Shown piece by piece: positions 19,863 to 31,063 of a stretch of DNA of 64,000 bases. Origin of the DNA: Corylus avellana (lineage: Eukaryota; Streptophyta; Magnoliopsida; Fagales; Betulaceae). The translations under genes were made by a program, and so were the position numbers. The stretch lies in assembly GCF_901000735.1 (NCBI RefSeq), contig NC_081545.1:34217634-34281633 (forward strand), written 5' to 3'. The stretch's first letter is position 1, and every line of letters starts with the position of its first letter. A model generated the notes under the pieces. The model worked only from the letters and a program-made list of their open reading frames with translations. It did no database searches and had not been told where the DNA came from.

Positions 19863-20376
19863 GTCAAAACTACTAGAGCAAACAACGAAGAAGTTCTCTG
19901 GCCGCAGGTTGTAGCTTTTAAGGTATATAAAACTAATAATTATTCCTGGAAAACATATATATATGCATGTCGTGATTAACGTAAGTAACATGAACGCACC
20001 TGTTTCCCCACTTGGAATGCAGTTCCACAATCAAGAGCTCTTCCTCAGCTGTAATATTACCTCTCCGAACGTCAGGTCGGAGATAGTTTAGCCATCGGAG
20101 CCGGCAACTCTTTCCGGTACGTTTTAGACCTGGGATCGATGATTATTATGATCACTAGGTTTAATTACTGCTAAAAAGGAAAAAAAAAAAAAAAAAGGTT
20201 TTTGAAAGATAATGATAGGGTGAAGTGGGGTTACCAGCAGATTTGGCTAGGGTGTTCCATACGCCTTCACCATGATTTGCAATATAATTGATCAGAATCA
20301 TATCTTCTTCCATGGTCCATGGCCCTTTTCTCACTTCAACATCTTGGGATGAGTTGCTCGGTCTATTCCTATCCAT
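17394..20376 (-). CDS. R2R3-MYB transcription factor, subgroup 19 (MYB21/MYB24/MYB57 type)
   Basis: Three exons (20376-20235, 20129-20000, 17727-17394) join in frame to give 201 residues. Intron 2 is long at 2272 bp. The R2 repeat starts at [11 protein letters not shown] and the R3 repeat at [10 protein letters not shown]; the DNA-recognition stretches [19 protein letters not shown] and [13 protein letters not shown] are intact. The C-terminus carries [16 protein letters not shown], the acidic WxMEDxWSxQLLNGD motif diagnostic of subgroup 19. In this subgroup the C-terminal motif activates transcription, and JAZ proteins bind the MYB domain. The factors act downstream of jasmonate in stamen, petal and nectary maturation and in floral scent and flavonol genes. 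These roles are family knowledge. A TATAAAA box lies about 80 bp upstream (20454-20460). A near-identical partial copy is at 36563-40080. Confidence 0.95.
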
Positions 20377-22274
20377 CTTTTCTGTGAGAGAGAGAAAGAG
20401 AGAGAGAATTGTGGAGAAAGATAATGAGAGCTAATTGATAGGGGTAGCTGGGCTTTTATAGAGCAAGTGTACGTATAAGACAATTATTGAGCCATTAATC
20501 AGTGTTATAGGGGGGGGCCTAGGTTTAACCTTTTAGCAGCTTAACTTATGTATATGCCTGCGTCATCCAACCTAGTGGATTTAGCATGCATGCCTTTTTT
20601 TTTTGGGGGGGTGGGGGGTGGATTAGTTAAAACATAATTCGTAATGTGTATAATGTAGGAAAACACGCACTTGTAACTTGTAAGCATATACTGTGCATTA
20701 AAAAAAAATCAGTGAAAATGAAATGAAATATTTATTACAAATCACGTGCATGCATGGCTGCAGAATGTTCAAATTAATATTGTAGAAGGGATTCAACATG
20801 AAGATGAAGGAGAAAGGGAGTCAATAATTAAGGGCTCCACTTCCGTCTTTATTTGTAAACTGCCATCAGTGAATTGATGATCTTCAAAGTTGTGTGCCAA
20901 TGGAAAAATGTGTACCTTTTTTAGTGTATGAATATATGGGTACGAAAACACTTGTATTATTGAATATAATATTATAAGTTATATAACCCATATATCAATA
21001 TTCGTCACATGCATGTTCTAAAATTGCTCGATACTCTTGTTATGAGGTTGACATATTAACCTAAATGACGTTAAATAAGATAGATGGGAATATATATATA
21101 TATATATATATATACACTTTTCTGGTGGGTTGATTATCCATTTGATCTAGCTAGATCGATACCTAGACCAGTCAAAGCTGATACCCTTCGAGAAAAGTAT
21201 CTTAGCAATTATCTAGCTAGCTAGCACTGAAAATCATGATTCTAATTAACACTCTAACCTTGAAATAAAAGAATTTGTTGATTGAAGAGGAGCATAAGTG
21301 ACATTAATTACGCACGTCATTACTGCTATGCTTAGGACAGACTCTAGTATTCAGCAATCGACTTTTCTGACAAGTATCTTCATTAATGCATGCGAGAGAA
21401 TTCGCCAAAGATCCATCTTCTGGAGTACGTGGTGGTTGAATAATTTTAAATTTATTTAAATAGATAAATCTTATATAAATTTTTTTACAATGTTAAAAGA
21501 TTGAAATTCACAAGAATTAACTATTCAAATTATTAATAATTTGGATGACTTTTGTGAAAAAAACTTATTTGAAATTCAACTCTCAGAATAAGTAGTTGAA
21601 CACCCAAAATTTTATTTGAATAGCTAGGGCCGGGGTGGTAGGCCCTACCTAGCCTTTCTCACAAAAGCTAGGTGCCCAAAATTGTGGTGGATCTCCCATT
21701 CGTATATAGACATGCCGCTTCAAGACGATGCTGCTTCAAGACGATGAAGACGATCGATGTTGAAGATTCCTTTCCACGTCTCTGAAATAAATGAAAAATG
21801 CTAGCTAGGCTTTATCTGAGAATCTCATGTTCTTAAGGCTTTATTCTCCTAACTATCTTCATGCATATCTTTTTTAAATCTATCATTGAATATGTAGAAC
21901 CCACATATAGACCTACAAATTCAATGATGGATTTGAATCCATTTAAAAAAATAAAAATAAAAATAAAAAGATGGTTAGGAGATGGAAAATGAGGCATAGC
22001 ATTTCTCAGAATTAATAACTAACACAATACTTTGTCTTACAAAGTGATGCTGCACAATTATGATTGCCACATCATTTTTCTAAGAGTTAATTATTATTAT
22101 TATTATTATTATTATTATTGTAAAATATTGTGTAAGCCTAGCATCTCTCCAATTTTAATTTACTCAATTGGTTTTTAATTTCTTTAAAAAAGGAAAAAAG
22201 AGGACATTCACCACTTTTTCATTTCACCCTTGAAGGGGAGGGGGGTGCCCCATTTGTTAAGTGTGGCTACGCAG
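18746..22274. repeat. 3.5-kb duplicated block, copy 1 (MYB exons 1-2 and upstream)
   Basis: This block is nearly identical to 36563-40080 in the same orientation. It spans most of MYB intron 2, exons 2 and 1, the promoter and about 1.8 kb upstream, including an ATT microsatellite at about 22090-22119. The right edge is the base before TAGGGGTGCAAAGGCGG, the terminal repeat of the hAT element at 22275. The left edge is set only by the gap in front of copy 2, so the true duplication may be longer. Confidence 0.97.
20454..20460 (-). promoter_or_regulatory. TATA box of the MYB gene
   Basis: TATAAAA on the minus strand, 78 bases upstream of the ATG at 20376, is well placed for a short GA-rich 5' UTR (the GAGAGA run is at 20382-20407). 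The same motif is conserved in the second copy at 38260-38266. Confidence 0.6.
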
Positions 22275-24666
22275 TAGGGGTGCAAAGGCGGTTACGGTTA
22301 GCGGTTAGTGGCAATAACCGCTAACCGTAACCGCCCTAGCGGTTAGTAAATTTCACTAACCGCAACCGCTAACCGCTAGGCGGTTAGCGGTTAGCGGTTA
22401 GTGGCCGGTTAGCGGTTAGTGAAATAGATAACCGCCCGCTAACCACTTTTTTAAAATTGAGCTTTTTTTTTGGCTTTTTTTTACCCTAATTTTTTTTCTT
22501 GTATTTTTAATATCTTCTTGGGCCCAATTGCTATAAAAAGAGCCCATATTGAAAAATCAAAAATATTTGACCCAAAATTTACATTTACTTGTACTTAAAA
22601 AAAATTTCCTTAAATATTAAATCAACACTCGTTAACTTTTTTTTTTTTAGGAAAAAAAAAAATTTAACACAACATACAAAAAAAAGTTCAGAATTCAGAT
22701 AACTGTCACAACATATAAAAAAAAATATAAAAAAAGTTCAACACAAAGCATATAAAATCAGTTCAAATAAAACATTAAATGATACAAATAGTCAAATAAA
22801 ACATTAAAACTTCATCAATCTTCTCATTTGGTCCTCTAGCAAATCCTGTGGACATCAAAAGAAGAAAAGTTATAATATTAAACATAATAATATTAAGGCA
22901 CAAGCATGTACACATATCAAAACGTGCTTAATATAATTGTATTGTAATTAAAATACTATAACAATTCAAAAAATAATAACCTTCATTACTAACAAACCTC
23001 TAGGCAAAAGATGAAGCAGCACTTGAACTTGAAGGTGGAGTCACATCTATGAATAAATAATTAGAATAAATTAATAAATAATGAAAACTAAATGAAGTTG
23101 CAAATAACTAATTTATAAACATTTACCTAGCTCATCAAATTCTGCCAAAAACGCCTCCAACTCGGCATTGCTTAGGCGGTTCTTTATCCAGTCGTGTGTG
23201 CAAATCAAGGCTTCAGCGGTAAGTGGAGACAATGAACTCCTAAAGCAATCCAATACACGTCCACCGGTGCTAAATGCGGATTCAGAAGCAACAGTGAAAA
23301 TAGGAATGGCAAATACATCACGAGCTATTTCTGCGAGGGTAGGGTATTTGGACGCATTAACCTTCTTATCATATTAATGTCCTAGTGAGGCTAAGTCAGA
23401 TTATGATTTAATCGAACTTGAGAAAACACCTACAATTCTTACAGTCTAAGCTCAATCCAATACAATTCAATACAATCCAATACAATTCCTACAATTCTTA
23501 AATTCTTATCATATTTACTTATAATCTTTTTTCTTTAAATTGAACTTAATATCTAATGGTAAATGGTAATGTTCAAACTCCTAAATCCTAAATTCCTAAA
23601 GTATCTAATAATGCTTTAATTAAATTGTAGACTTGTAGTTATAAGTAACATATTGTTTAATTCAATTGAATCAATTGTGATTATCATTGTACATGAATCA
23701 TATGATTAACTTGTAGACTTATGACTTATGAGTTATGCCATATTATATATGTATTATTTATTATTATATAATCATATGATTTAATGATCAAGTCATCATG
23801 TGATATAATCATATCAATTATAGTGATAATATATAAATTACTAAAATTATAATGATAATACATTAATACTTAAATTATGTTTATAAGTAATACATTGATC
23901 ATTGTTTAATCCAATGTCAATTATTTAATTTGATATTATACGAATCATATCATCATTGTACATTAATAATATGATTCACTTGAAGTCTTGAATAAAGTAT
24001 TTGAATTGTCATTGAATCATATGATTAAGTATTGATATTATACATTTATATTATTCATATTCATATGTAGACTTATATAGACTTATAAATTTATAACATA
24101 CATTGGAAATAAGTCTCTAGATATTTAATTGTTGTATTAGTATGAATTGGTATACTTATGAGTTATGTCATATTATATATGTATAATTTGTTATTATATA
24201 ATCAAATGATTTAATAATTAATCTCATGTGATATAATCATATAAATTATAGTGATAATATATTAATACTCAAATTGTGATTTAATTATTTTTTTAAAAAA
24301 ATTGTGATTTAATGATCAAGTGATTATATGATATAATCATAAAAATTATAGTGATAATATATTAATACTCAAATTGTGATTTAATTATTTTTTAAAAAAA
24401 TTGTGATTTAATGATCAAGTGATTATGTTATATGTATAAATATTTTTATAATTATAATTATAAAAATATATTATATAAAAAGGCGGTTAGCGGTTAGCGG
24501 TTACGGTTAGTAGACCCAATAACCGCTAACCGCTAACCGCTAGGCGGTTATGGCGGTTAGGCGGTTAGCGGTTAATGCGGTTAGACGGTTAGGCGGTTAG
24601 GCGGTTGGCGGTTATAACGGTTAGCGGTTAGCGGGCGGTTAAAAACCGCCCGCCTTTGCACCCCTA
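22275..24666. mobile_element. hAT-type DNA transposon, internally deleted (non-autonomous)
   Basis: It starts with TAGGGGTGCAAAGGCGG and ends with the exact reverse complement, CCGCCTTTGCACCCCTA. The subterminal regions (22300-22445 and 24480-24655) are packed with GCGGTTAG / CTAACCGC units in both orientations. Such short repeats are typical transposase-binding subterminal sites in hAT elements. Inside, only the C-terminal dimerisation region of a hAT transposase remains (23000-23375, listed separately). The rest, about 23400-24480, is AT-rich with no coding character. The expected 8-bp target duplication is not present: the left flank is CTACGCAG and the right flank is GTATTATT. Confidence 0.88.
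23000..23375 (-). pseudogene. hAT transposase C-terminal (dimerisation) fragment
   Basis: Reading on the minus strand from about 23375 gives the conserved hAT C-terminal signature KYPTLAEIARDVFAIP, followed by VASESAFSTGGRVLD and ALICTHDWIKNRL. A GT donor after 23127 and an AG acceptor before 23046 add a short Ser-rich tail that ends in TAG at 23000. The frame is closed by a stop just upstream of 23375. There is no zinc-finger BED domain, no catalytic DDE core and no start codon. This is the remnant 3' end of a transposase gene after internal deletion of the element. Confidence 0.85.
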
Positions 24667-25080
24667 GTATTATTTAGTTAATATGTTAAAATGTTAATGA
24701 TTAACACGGGTCAAGTATATAATGTCAATATTAATATATATTGTATCATTATATGGATCAATAATAATTTTTATATACTTATATTTTATGATCCCATGAT
24801 CACAATTCATGACATATATATGATTTAAATTCAAATTGTTAAGTTTTTACTTACTACAAATTGTGATTACTATATACATATATACATATACATATAGCAT
24901 GGTGAGATAAAGGAACAGGCCAATGACATTTAGGTCAAATGGCACTTCACCACCCAAAAGAACGGGGTAGTGGGTGAATTCAAGTCATGTCGAGTACATG
25001 AGCTACTTACCAAAAAACAACGGTTAAATAAACAACTCAAATCAAAATTACATTTCTTTTCGAAAGAGAAGGCACCTACC
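24667..25080. other. AT-rich spacer right of the hAT element
   Basis: No gene seen. AT-rich DNA lies between the hAT right end and the candidate exon at 25084. Confidence 0.4.
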
Positions 25081-25083
25081 ATC

Positions 25084-25539
25084 CGAGATATGCTGCTTTT
25101 AAACGGCATCTAGATCCTTGGATTTGTCTAATTTCTTCTATTCTTCCTGTTATATCCACAATAAAGTTCACAAAAGCAAAATAAACAAGCAAGTGCAACA
25201 AATACAACACAAATTTCACATACTTCATAAATTGAATAGATTACCTCAATTATCTTAGGATCTTATTTCTTAAATAAAAAATTATATTTGCTCCTAAACC
25301 TGTAAGATCCAATACAGGACATATTATTCATATGAAAAAAATTGCTTATACAAAAAATTAAAGAAACTATGGGAATATGTACAATTGTACTTAGAAGTGC
25401 TGTAAGGTTAAATTGAAAAAAAGAAATAACCAAAATCAGGGATACCCACAATTTCAGAAGAGGACCATTCGTGTTCAACATCACTGTCCTCGAATTGGGT
25501 TTTGCTTGCACTGGCAATTTGGTTGTCGTGTGTCTTCAT
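25084..25539 (-). pseudogene. Candidate 5' part of an unrecognised gene, truncated
   Basis: On the minus strand an ATG at 25539 opens a Ser/Asp/Glu-rich frame (MKTHDNQIASASKTQFEDSD and on). It reaches a GT donor after about 25447. An AG acceptor near 25152 brings in, in matching phase, a second stretch that includes RLKAAYLGW and ends at a GT donor near 25084. Phase agreement across two splice sites is modest support for real exons. No further exons are visible before the hAT element at 24666. I do not recognise the product. It could be the remaining 5' end of a gene whose 3' part was lost, or a chance arrangement. Confidence 0.25.
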
Positions 25540-26070
25540 TTTTCAATCTCTGAATCAAATTTGTTCGTTTGCCCAAAAACTTAAATTGCTGGGCAATGAA
25601 AAATCAGATTGAGGAATGCATAAGTTTGCTATTTCCTTTGATAAATATATGCAAGTTGAGAGAATATATATAATATAATTTTGAGGGTAATGAGTGAAAG
25701 AAAGTCTTAAGCTGAGCTCTGTGGCATTGCTGAAGTGAAAGGGAGGGGAAACAAAATGAAAAACCCTGAAGGTGACTGACATTGCGGGTATCGCTTGTTG
25801 AAGGCAACTAAAATACTATGCAGGAGAGGAGCTTAAGGTCGAGGAGAATAGGGTTGGTCGAAATTCCAATGGCGAAATAGAACAAAATAGTACTGAAAGC
25901 TCGAAGCAATAAAATTCCTATGCGACCAAGGGACCTTACCTCTCGATCTGCTTCTCCCAAGAGCGACTCTCGTCTTATACTTCTCCTCTGAGAATGGCAG
26001 ACAGTAGCGTTGTGTACGAACAATGGAAGTTCAAGAAAAGGTAGGGCAGAGGGGACGGTCGGCGAAACAT
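25540..26070. other. Spacer between the candidate gene and the Harbinger element
   Basis: No convincing gene. If the candidate exons at 25084-25539 are real, this stretch would be their promoter, and the Harbinger element sits about 535 bp upstream of the start codon. Confidence 0.35.
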
Positions 26071-26073
26071 AGG

Positions 26074-26933
26074 GGGTCCGTTTGACAACAGTTTGTGGCT
26101 CTGTGCGTGTACTGTACACTGTAGCTCAAGTTTGAAAATAACACAAAAAGCTGCAGCATGAAAGACTAGACTGCAGTGTTGGTGCTATGTTTAACGAGCC
26201 TGCATTTTGTATTCCGAAACTACCCCGCAGCAAACCCATTAAATGTGTGTTTTTTTCCCACTTTTTTTTACTTCATTATTTGAGAGGGTTGCTGTCTTTC
26301 TTCTTTCTTCTTTCTTCAGTAAAGAAATCTGCTCCAGCTGCTGCTTGGTCCGTGACCCAGCGACGGCGTTATTTTCTTCCACCACGGCTCCACTTACTAG
26401 AGCCCAAACTCAGGTAATTTTTTGTGATTTATGCCTCTATCACTTTTTTTATTACTTGGTGGACATAAACTGAATAATGTCCGAATTTATCTGCATAATC
26501 AAGTAATCTTAACATGGAAACAAAATTTTCTGCATAATCAAGTAATATTAATGGGAGGGATAATCTTGCACCTAATAATGACGCCTCTGTCAAATCTCTT
26601 GAAATTTTCCTGCAAACAGAAAAGAATAAGTGGCTTAAACAAATTCATAAAATATCATTATAATTCACATAAAAATATTGTATTTGAACATTTACTTTGC
26701 TGCAATTTATTAAACAGAAGGGAAAGGAAAAAAGAAAAAAGACCAAAAGTTGGGTTTCTCGTCTTGTCACCTAGGTCTCTTTTCTTCTACCAGTAGGAAA
26801 ACTTCAAAGAAAGAAATTAATTAATCTCCATCTCTATTCTCTATTAGTTATCTTTGTATAGATTTAATTGCTTTGTAGTCAATCACTAGATTCACTACAC
26901 TACAGTGTAATGAACGTAATGCACGTTCACCCA
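26074..26933 (+). repeat. Left 860-bp terminal inverted repeat of the Harbinger element
   Basis: It matches 33386-34245 in reverse complement from the first base to ...GCACGTTCACCCA at 26933. Small differences and single-base indels are scattered along the length. The repeat contains an internal partial duplication of a TGCATAATCAAGTAATxTTAA unit (about 26490-26560). Short frames inside both arms are identical only because of this symmetry and are not genes. Confidence 0.93.
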
Positions 26934-27349
26934 GAATCACCCTCTTCATTTCTTTTCTTACATAATAATATATAGTTTTTATTTTTATGTATTTATATAT
27001 GTCATGGGTTTGATCTGATGGGATTACTGTGTTTGTTTGATGTTTTGTTTTGTAATACAATTGTCTTTTGGCACATCTGCTTGGTTACCGAGAAAATTGA
27101 AGAATAAAAAATCTCTGCTTTGCTCTGTTTCTCCCTCCAACCCTTATTCCTTCTCCTTTGACATCCTCCTCCTTCTCTGGGAGGAGTCGTTGAGAAACTG
27201 CAGTTAGCTCCCCCTCTCTCTCTCTGTTTGTGGGTCAGATTTGCAGATTTTTTTTTTACATCCGCCCGCCCATTTTCATGGACTGTTTTAAATTTTGGTC
27301 AAGAGAATTTTTTTTATTCTTCAATTTTTGGTTTTTAGAGAAGCCCAGA

Positions 27350-28325
27350 ATGGTAGGTATGTGGCTTTTGGTTTGTTGAGTATAAATAACGAAGACAGTG
27401 GGATTATTTTATTTTCATTTTTACAATTTTCTTGATTTTCTCACAGACCAAGCAGAGCTATTTGATATTTTGCTTATTGGGTCGTCAGTTTGTCCCTATA
27501 TTTTTGTTTCATAGTAAAAGTTTTCTCTTCTTATCTTTTGCCCAATTCTGCATTTTTTTCTTTCTTATTGTTTATGGAGTTGCACTTGCTTGGTTAAGAA
27601 TGCTTTTAAAGCTTCAAGTCATTATTTTCATCTTGTGCTTCAATTTCCTGTCCTGTCTACTTGCTTTGGCATGTTTCTATTATCGAGCCTCTTAAAAAAT
27701 CAATTCTATTTCCATGGAAGAATAGAAACAACATCAGGCACCCAGTGAAGTAAAAGGTAAAAGAAATAAAACATGTCAAATATAAAGTTACAAGTTTACA
27801 GATGAAGCGTACTTAATATAAAACAAACTCTTCATTTGTTGTAAATACGAAATTAACTATAAAAGTCCCACTAGCTAATTTTAATAGATAACATTTAGTT
27901 GAACCATACATAATAGACGACATTTAATTGAAAACCCATACATGTTGTCATACCTGTGGTTGCAGATATTAGACCGTTCATCAACTGCCTCCGGCTATGG
28001 TCACCTGGAGACGCGTGTATGCTTCTACGGACTGCCATGTCCACTTCGGACCTCATCGAGTAAAGATAACCCGGGTCGGCGATACTTTGGATGCCCTAAA
28101 TTTAAGGATGGAACTGGAACACATTGTAAGTTTTTTGACTGGGTGGACGACCCTGTCAATGATCGTACCCGCGTGATGATATCTGAGCTGAAGACGAAGA
28201 ATAAGTTGCTGGAGGACCAACTTCGCCATAGAGAAGCTATTGAGAGTCGACTCCATTTTCTACTTATTGCACTATGCGGTCTCTGTTTGGCTCTAGCTTC
28301 AATGCTCATGTATTTCATTTTTTGA
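27350..28325 (+). CDS. GRF-type zinc-finger protein with C-terminal membrane helix, inside the Harbinger element
   Basis: The well-supported exon runs from 27966 to the TGA at 28325. It encodes a GRF zinc finger with the pattern CFYGLPCPLRTS, then NPGRRYFGCP, then HCKFFDW. An acidic/basic coiled-coil stretch (SELKTKNKLLEDQLRHRE) and a hydrophobic C-terminal helix of about 22 residues follow. GRF fingers bind single-stranded or structured nucleic acids in DNA-repair proteins. Small plant GRF proteins with this coiled coil and tail are common, and their function is unknown. An AG acceptor precedes 27966. An ATG at 27350-27352 directly before GTAGGT would supply a phase-0 start, giving 120 residues. 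Alternatively the frame may begin at ATG 27942. The first exon is inference; the finger and tail are clear. Confidence 0.6.
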
Positions 28326-29190
28326 ACACCTCAGGATATTGCTCGACGTAGGCTGCCATTGTAGGAAAATGTTTTGGCCAACAACAATTAATTGTATCTA
28401 TAAGACAATCCTATATGTAATGACATAGTGTTACGAAACTGGCCTATTTTCATTAACTCAATATAGGCGGTCTATGTTTGGTGAGAGACTTCAATGCTAA
28501 TGTATTTTAACTGATGTATTCAAGTATGAACATAATTTTTCTTCTTATGTTCCTTTTGGTTTTTATGTAATCAGTACAACCCTCTCTTTCATTATTAGTA
28601 CTTAAATGAGTATTGCAGATATTTGTGACTATTAAAAAAAAAAAACAAAGCAATACTAAAATAATAGAGAAAGACAATCTTTTCTGTAGATTGTTTTTCA
28701 CAACCATCATTCGCATATATAACATAAAAGAAATTGTTTTTAGAATAGAAACAAAATTAAAAAATTGATTGGAAACTCGCGATATCCACTGGATCAAAAT
28801 TTATCGTCAATCAACCTCGCTCAAAATTTCGTTCAATACTCTCAGATCAATGCTAACACTATATGGATATATTGTTTAAAAAGAATTGACATTTGCATAT
28901 GTATATATATATATACGAGTCGCGCTAATAAGTGGGTGGAGCTCCCTGGAGCGAATTGAAAATCATATAGATTAAGGCCTTTGATGTATTTCACTTGAAA
29001 ATACGTCGCAAATTTTTTTGTATATACGAAGAACTTTGCAATATTACTTGAACATTTTTAAGTCAAAGGGATAAGCACGACACTACATACACTTAGTCAA
29101 CCCCTATCTAGGTGTTGTATACATTCGTCAGCAATATCCATAATACACAAAAAACTAAACAAAACACGGGAAGATGAAAGGAGCCGTAAA

Positions 29191-30722
29191 TTATCCCGAA
29201 TTTACGGTTTGCCACATGTGACTTGTCACAACATCCCGATATATTAACATGAATTCTTTACTTTCGTGAGATCGGTCCGGTGGTACATCACGTGCGACGT
29301 ATGGAACAGGTGGCATGGTTGTCACCTGAGACACATCAATCCATTCTTGCCCGTATATCTTACTTAAAGCTTTAACAAATAAAGGATCTGTTAGACCGCA
29401 ATCCTTTCGAATGAAGTTGTGCACGGTACAACACGCAATCACAAAATATCGCTGATATCGCATGGAAAATTGAGGCATACACTTCAAGATTTTGAAACGT
29501 TTCTTCAGAATTCCGAAGGATCTTTTAACAATTGAACGTAGGGAAAAGTGTCTGTAGTTAAAAAATTTCATAGCATTCTGAGGCGGTATCCGAGATTGAT
29601 GAAAAGTCTCTTGATGGTATCTTTCATTGCGATGTGGGGTAAGAAACCCCTTGTAGCAGCCATAGCCTGAGTCAACCAAGTAAAAATACTCTACAAAAAA
29701 TTCATTGAAGACTAGCACGTTAGACTCGGCGCCAATAGTAGATTAACAAACACAAAACTTACGTTGCAAACTAGTACCTTCAGTTGGGGTAGGGAAGCGG
29801 ACTTTTGGATTGTGTATGCACTCCCAAAAAACTCGGGAGTCATGTGTGCTGCCCTCCCAACCAGCATAGACGTAGGTGAAGCATAGGTCAAAATCAACTA
29901 TACATAACACATTTTGCGATACATTCGACTTGTAATCTCGATAGGGCACCTTGTTCTCCCCCGTCACGTTTGCGTCAACGTGAGTGCCATCAATGGCCCC
30001 AATACATTTCTAGAAGAAAAAAATATATATATCGTGAAATCAATTAATGGTACCAATTAACGTAAATGCTATATATTTGAGCAACAAACTTTTTCAACTA
30101 AACACCACGTTGGATTTAATATGACTTACCCCAAACCACGGATAATAATGGCTATCTGTCATGACATACGGGTGAGGCACCTGCATTGTGGATGGTCGTA
30201 TGATAATTTTTCCAAGCTTGCAAAGCGCTTTCGAAACTAGGTGACAATATCGGTTTACTGTTTCCATAGATCGTTGTATTCTATCCGACACATCCCTATG
30301 CGTGTGACTGTGTGTGGCAATTAAGAGAAATGTCGCAACTTGCTCTGCAATCTTAACATAACGACTGCTCTTTAAAAAACCATTTTGTTTCAATGTGTTA
30401 CATAGTTTCAAGAATGTACTCGCCCTATTCGAAATCGCTCATAGCATGTAGTTTGGTTGTCATCGGTAAGTACCCAATGTACCCACATGGCACCAGTTAA
30501 CATTGACGTCCTTTGATGAATTGGAATGCAGCTTATTGATGGGTGCATTAAATGGACGTAACATTCTTGCACTAACTCAAACATGCGCAGAAGAAGAATC
30601 TCCAATTCATCCCTTAGTGATGAATTCAAATTCAGTTGCTCATCGTTGTCATCCGATTCCTCAATATCGGAATCCGTAAGATCATCACAGTTTGTGAAAT
30701 CACTGTTCTCAGCTTCATCCAT
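29191..30722 (-). pseudogene. PIF/Harbinger (HARBI1-like) DDE transposase, damaged
   Basis: Exons on the minus strand are 30722-30130, 30009-29763 and 29690-29191, with GT-AG introns. The N-terminal part is acidic and is followed by the helical domain typical of plant Harbinger nucleases. The DDE core shows GAIDGTHVDA (first Asp) and THDSRVF (second Asp). The expected catalytic Glu in the IxERSFGxLK-type motif is Lys here (SIVKRSFGILKKRF, codon AAA). Near 30415 the frame shifts: the upstream frame ends in a stop, while the conserved FLKLCNTLKQNGF continues in another frame, as from loss of one base. Both defects argue against activity. An assembly error could explain the frameshift but not easily the Lys. 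It pairs with the Myb-like gene upstream. Confidence 0.87.
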
Positions 30723-31063
30723 GTCGAAAAACCTACAATTTCATGTAATGCATAATGTCATGTAGGTTTACATCATATTTAAATATGCGTAATTAGATAT
30801 TAAAGCCACAAAGATAACAGAACATCATAACGAAGTATAGAGGATAACATAACACGATAACATAACATGATAATGAAGATAACATAAAATGTAGATCTAC
30901 ATCATATTGAAATATGCGTCACTTTAAAGGTAAAGCCATACATGTTAGGAAATAGGCATCCGTACAATACTCAAGTTTAGTATTACACACAATCATAATA
31001 AGATAATAATGTTTTGCAAATGTCGCATAATAGACAGATAACATAACACAATAATTGATATAA

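Noticed and set aside
22275..24666. CGGTTAG arrays as a CRISPR-like or telomeric repeat
   Set aside because: The units are in both orientations, have no unique spacers and are not TTTAGGG. They lie in transposon ends of a plant genome.
26431..26796. 121-residue frame and its near-identical partner at 33526-33888
   Set aside because: They match because they lie in the two arms of the Harbinger inverted repeat. There is no coding signature, and the frame crosses low-complexity sequence.
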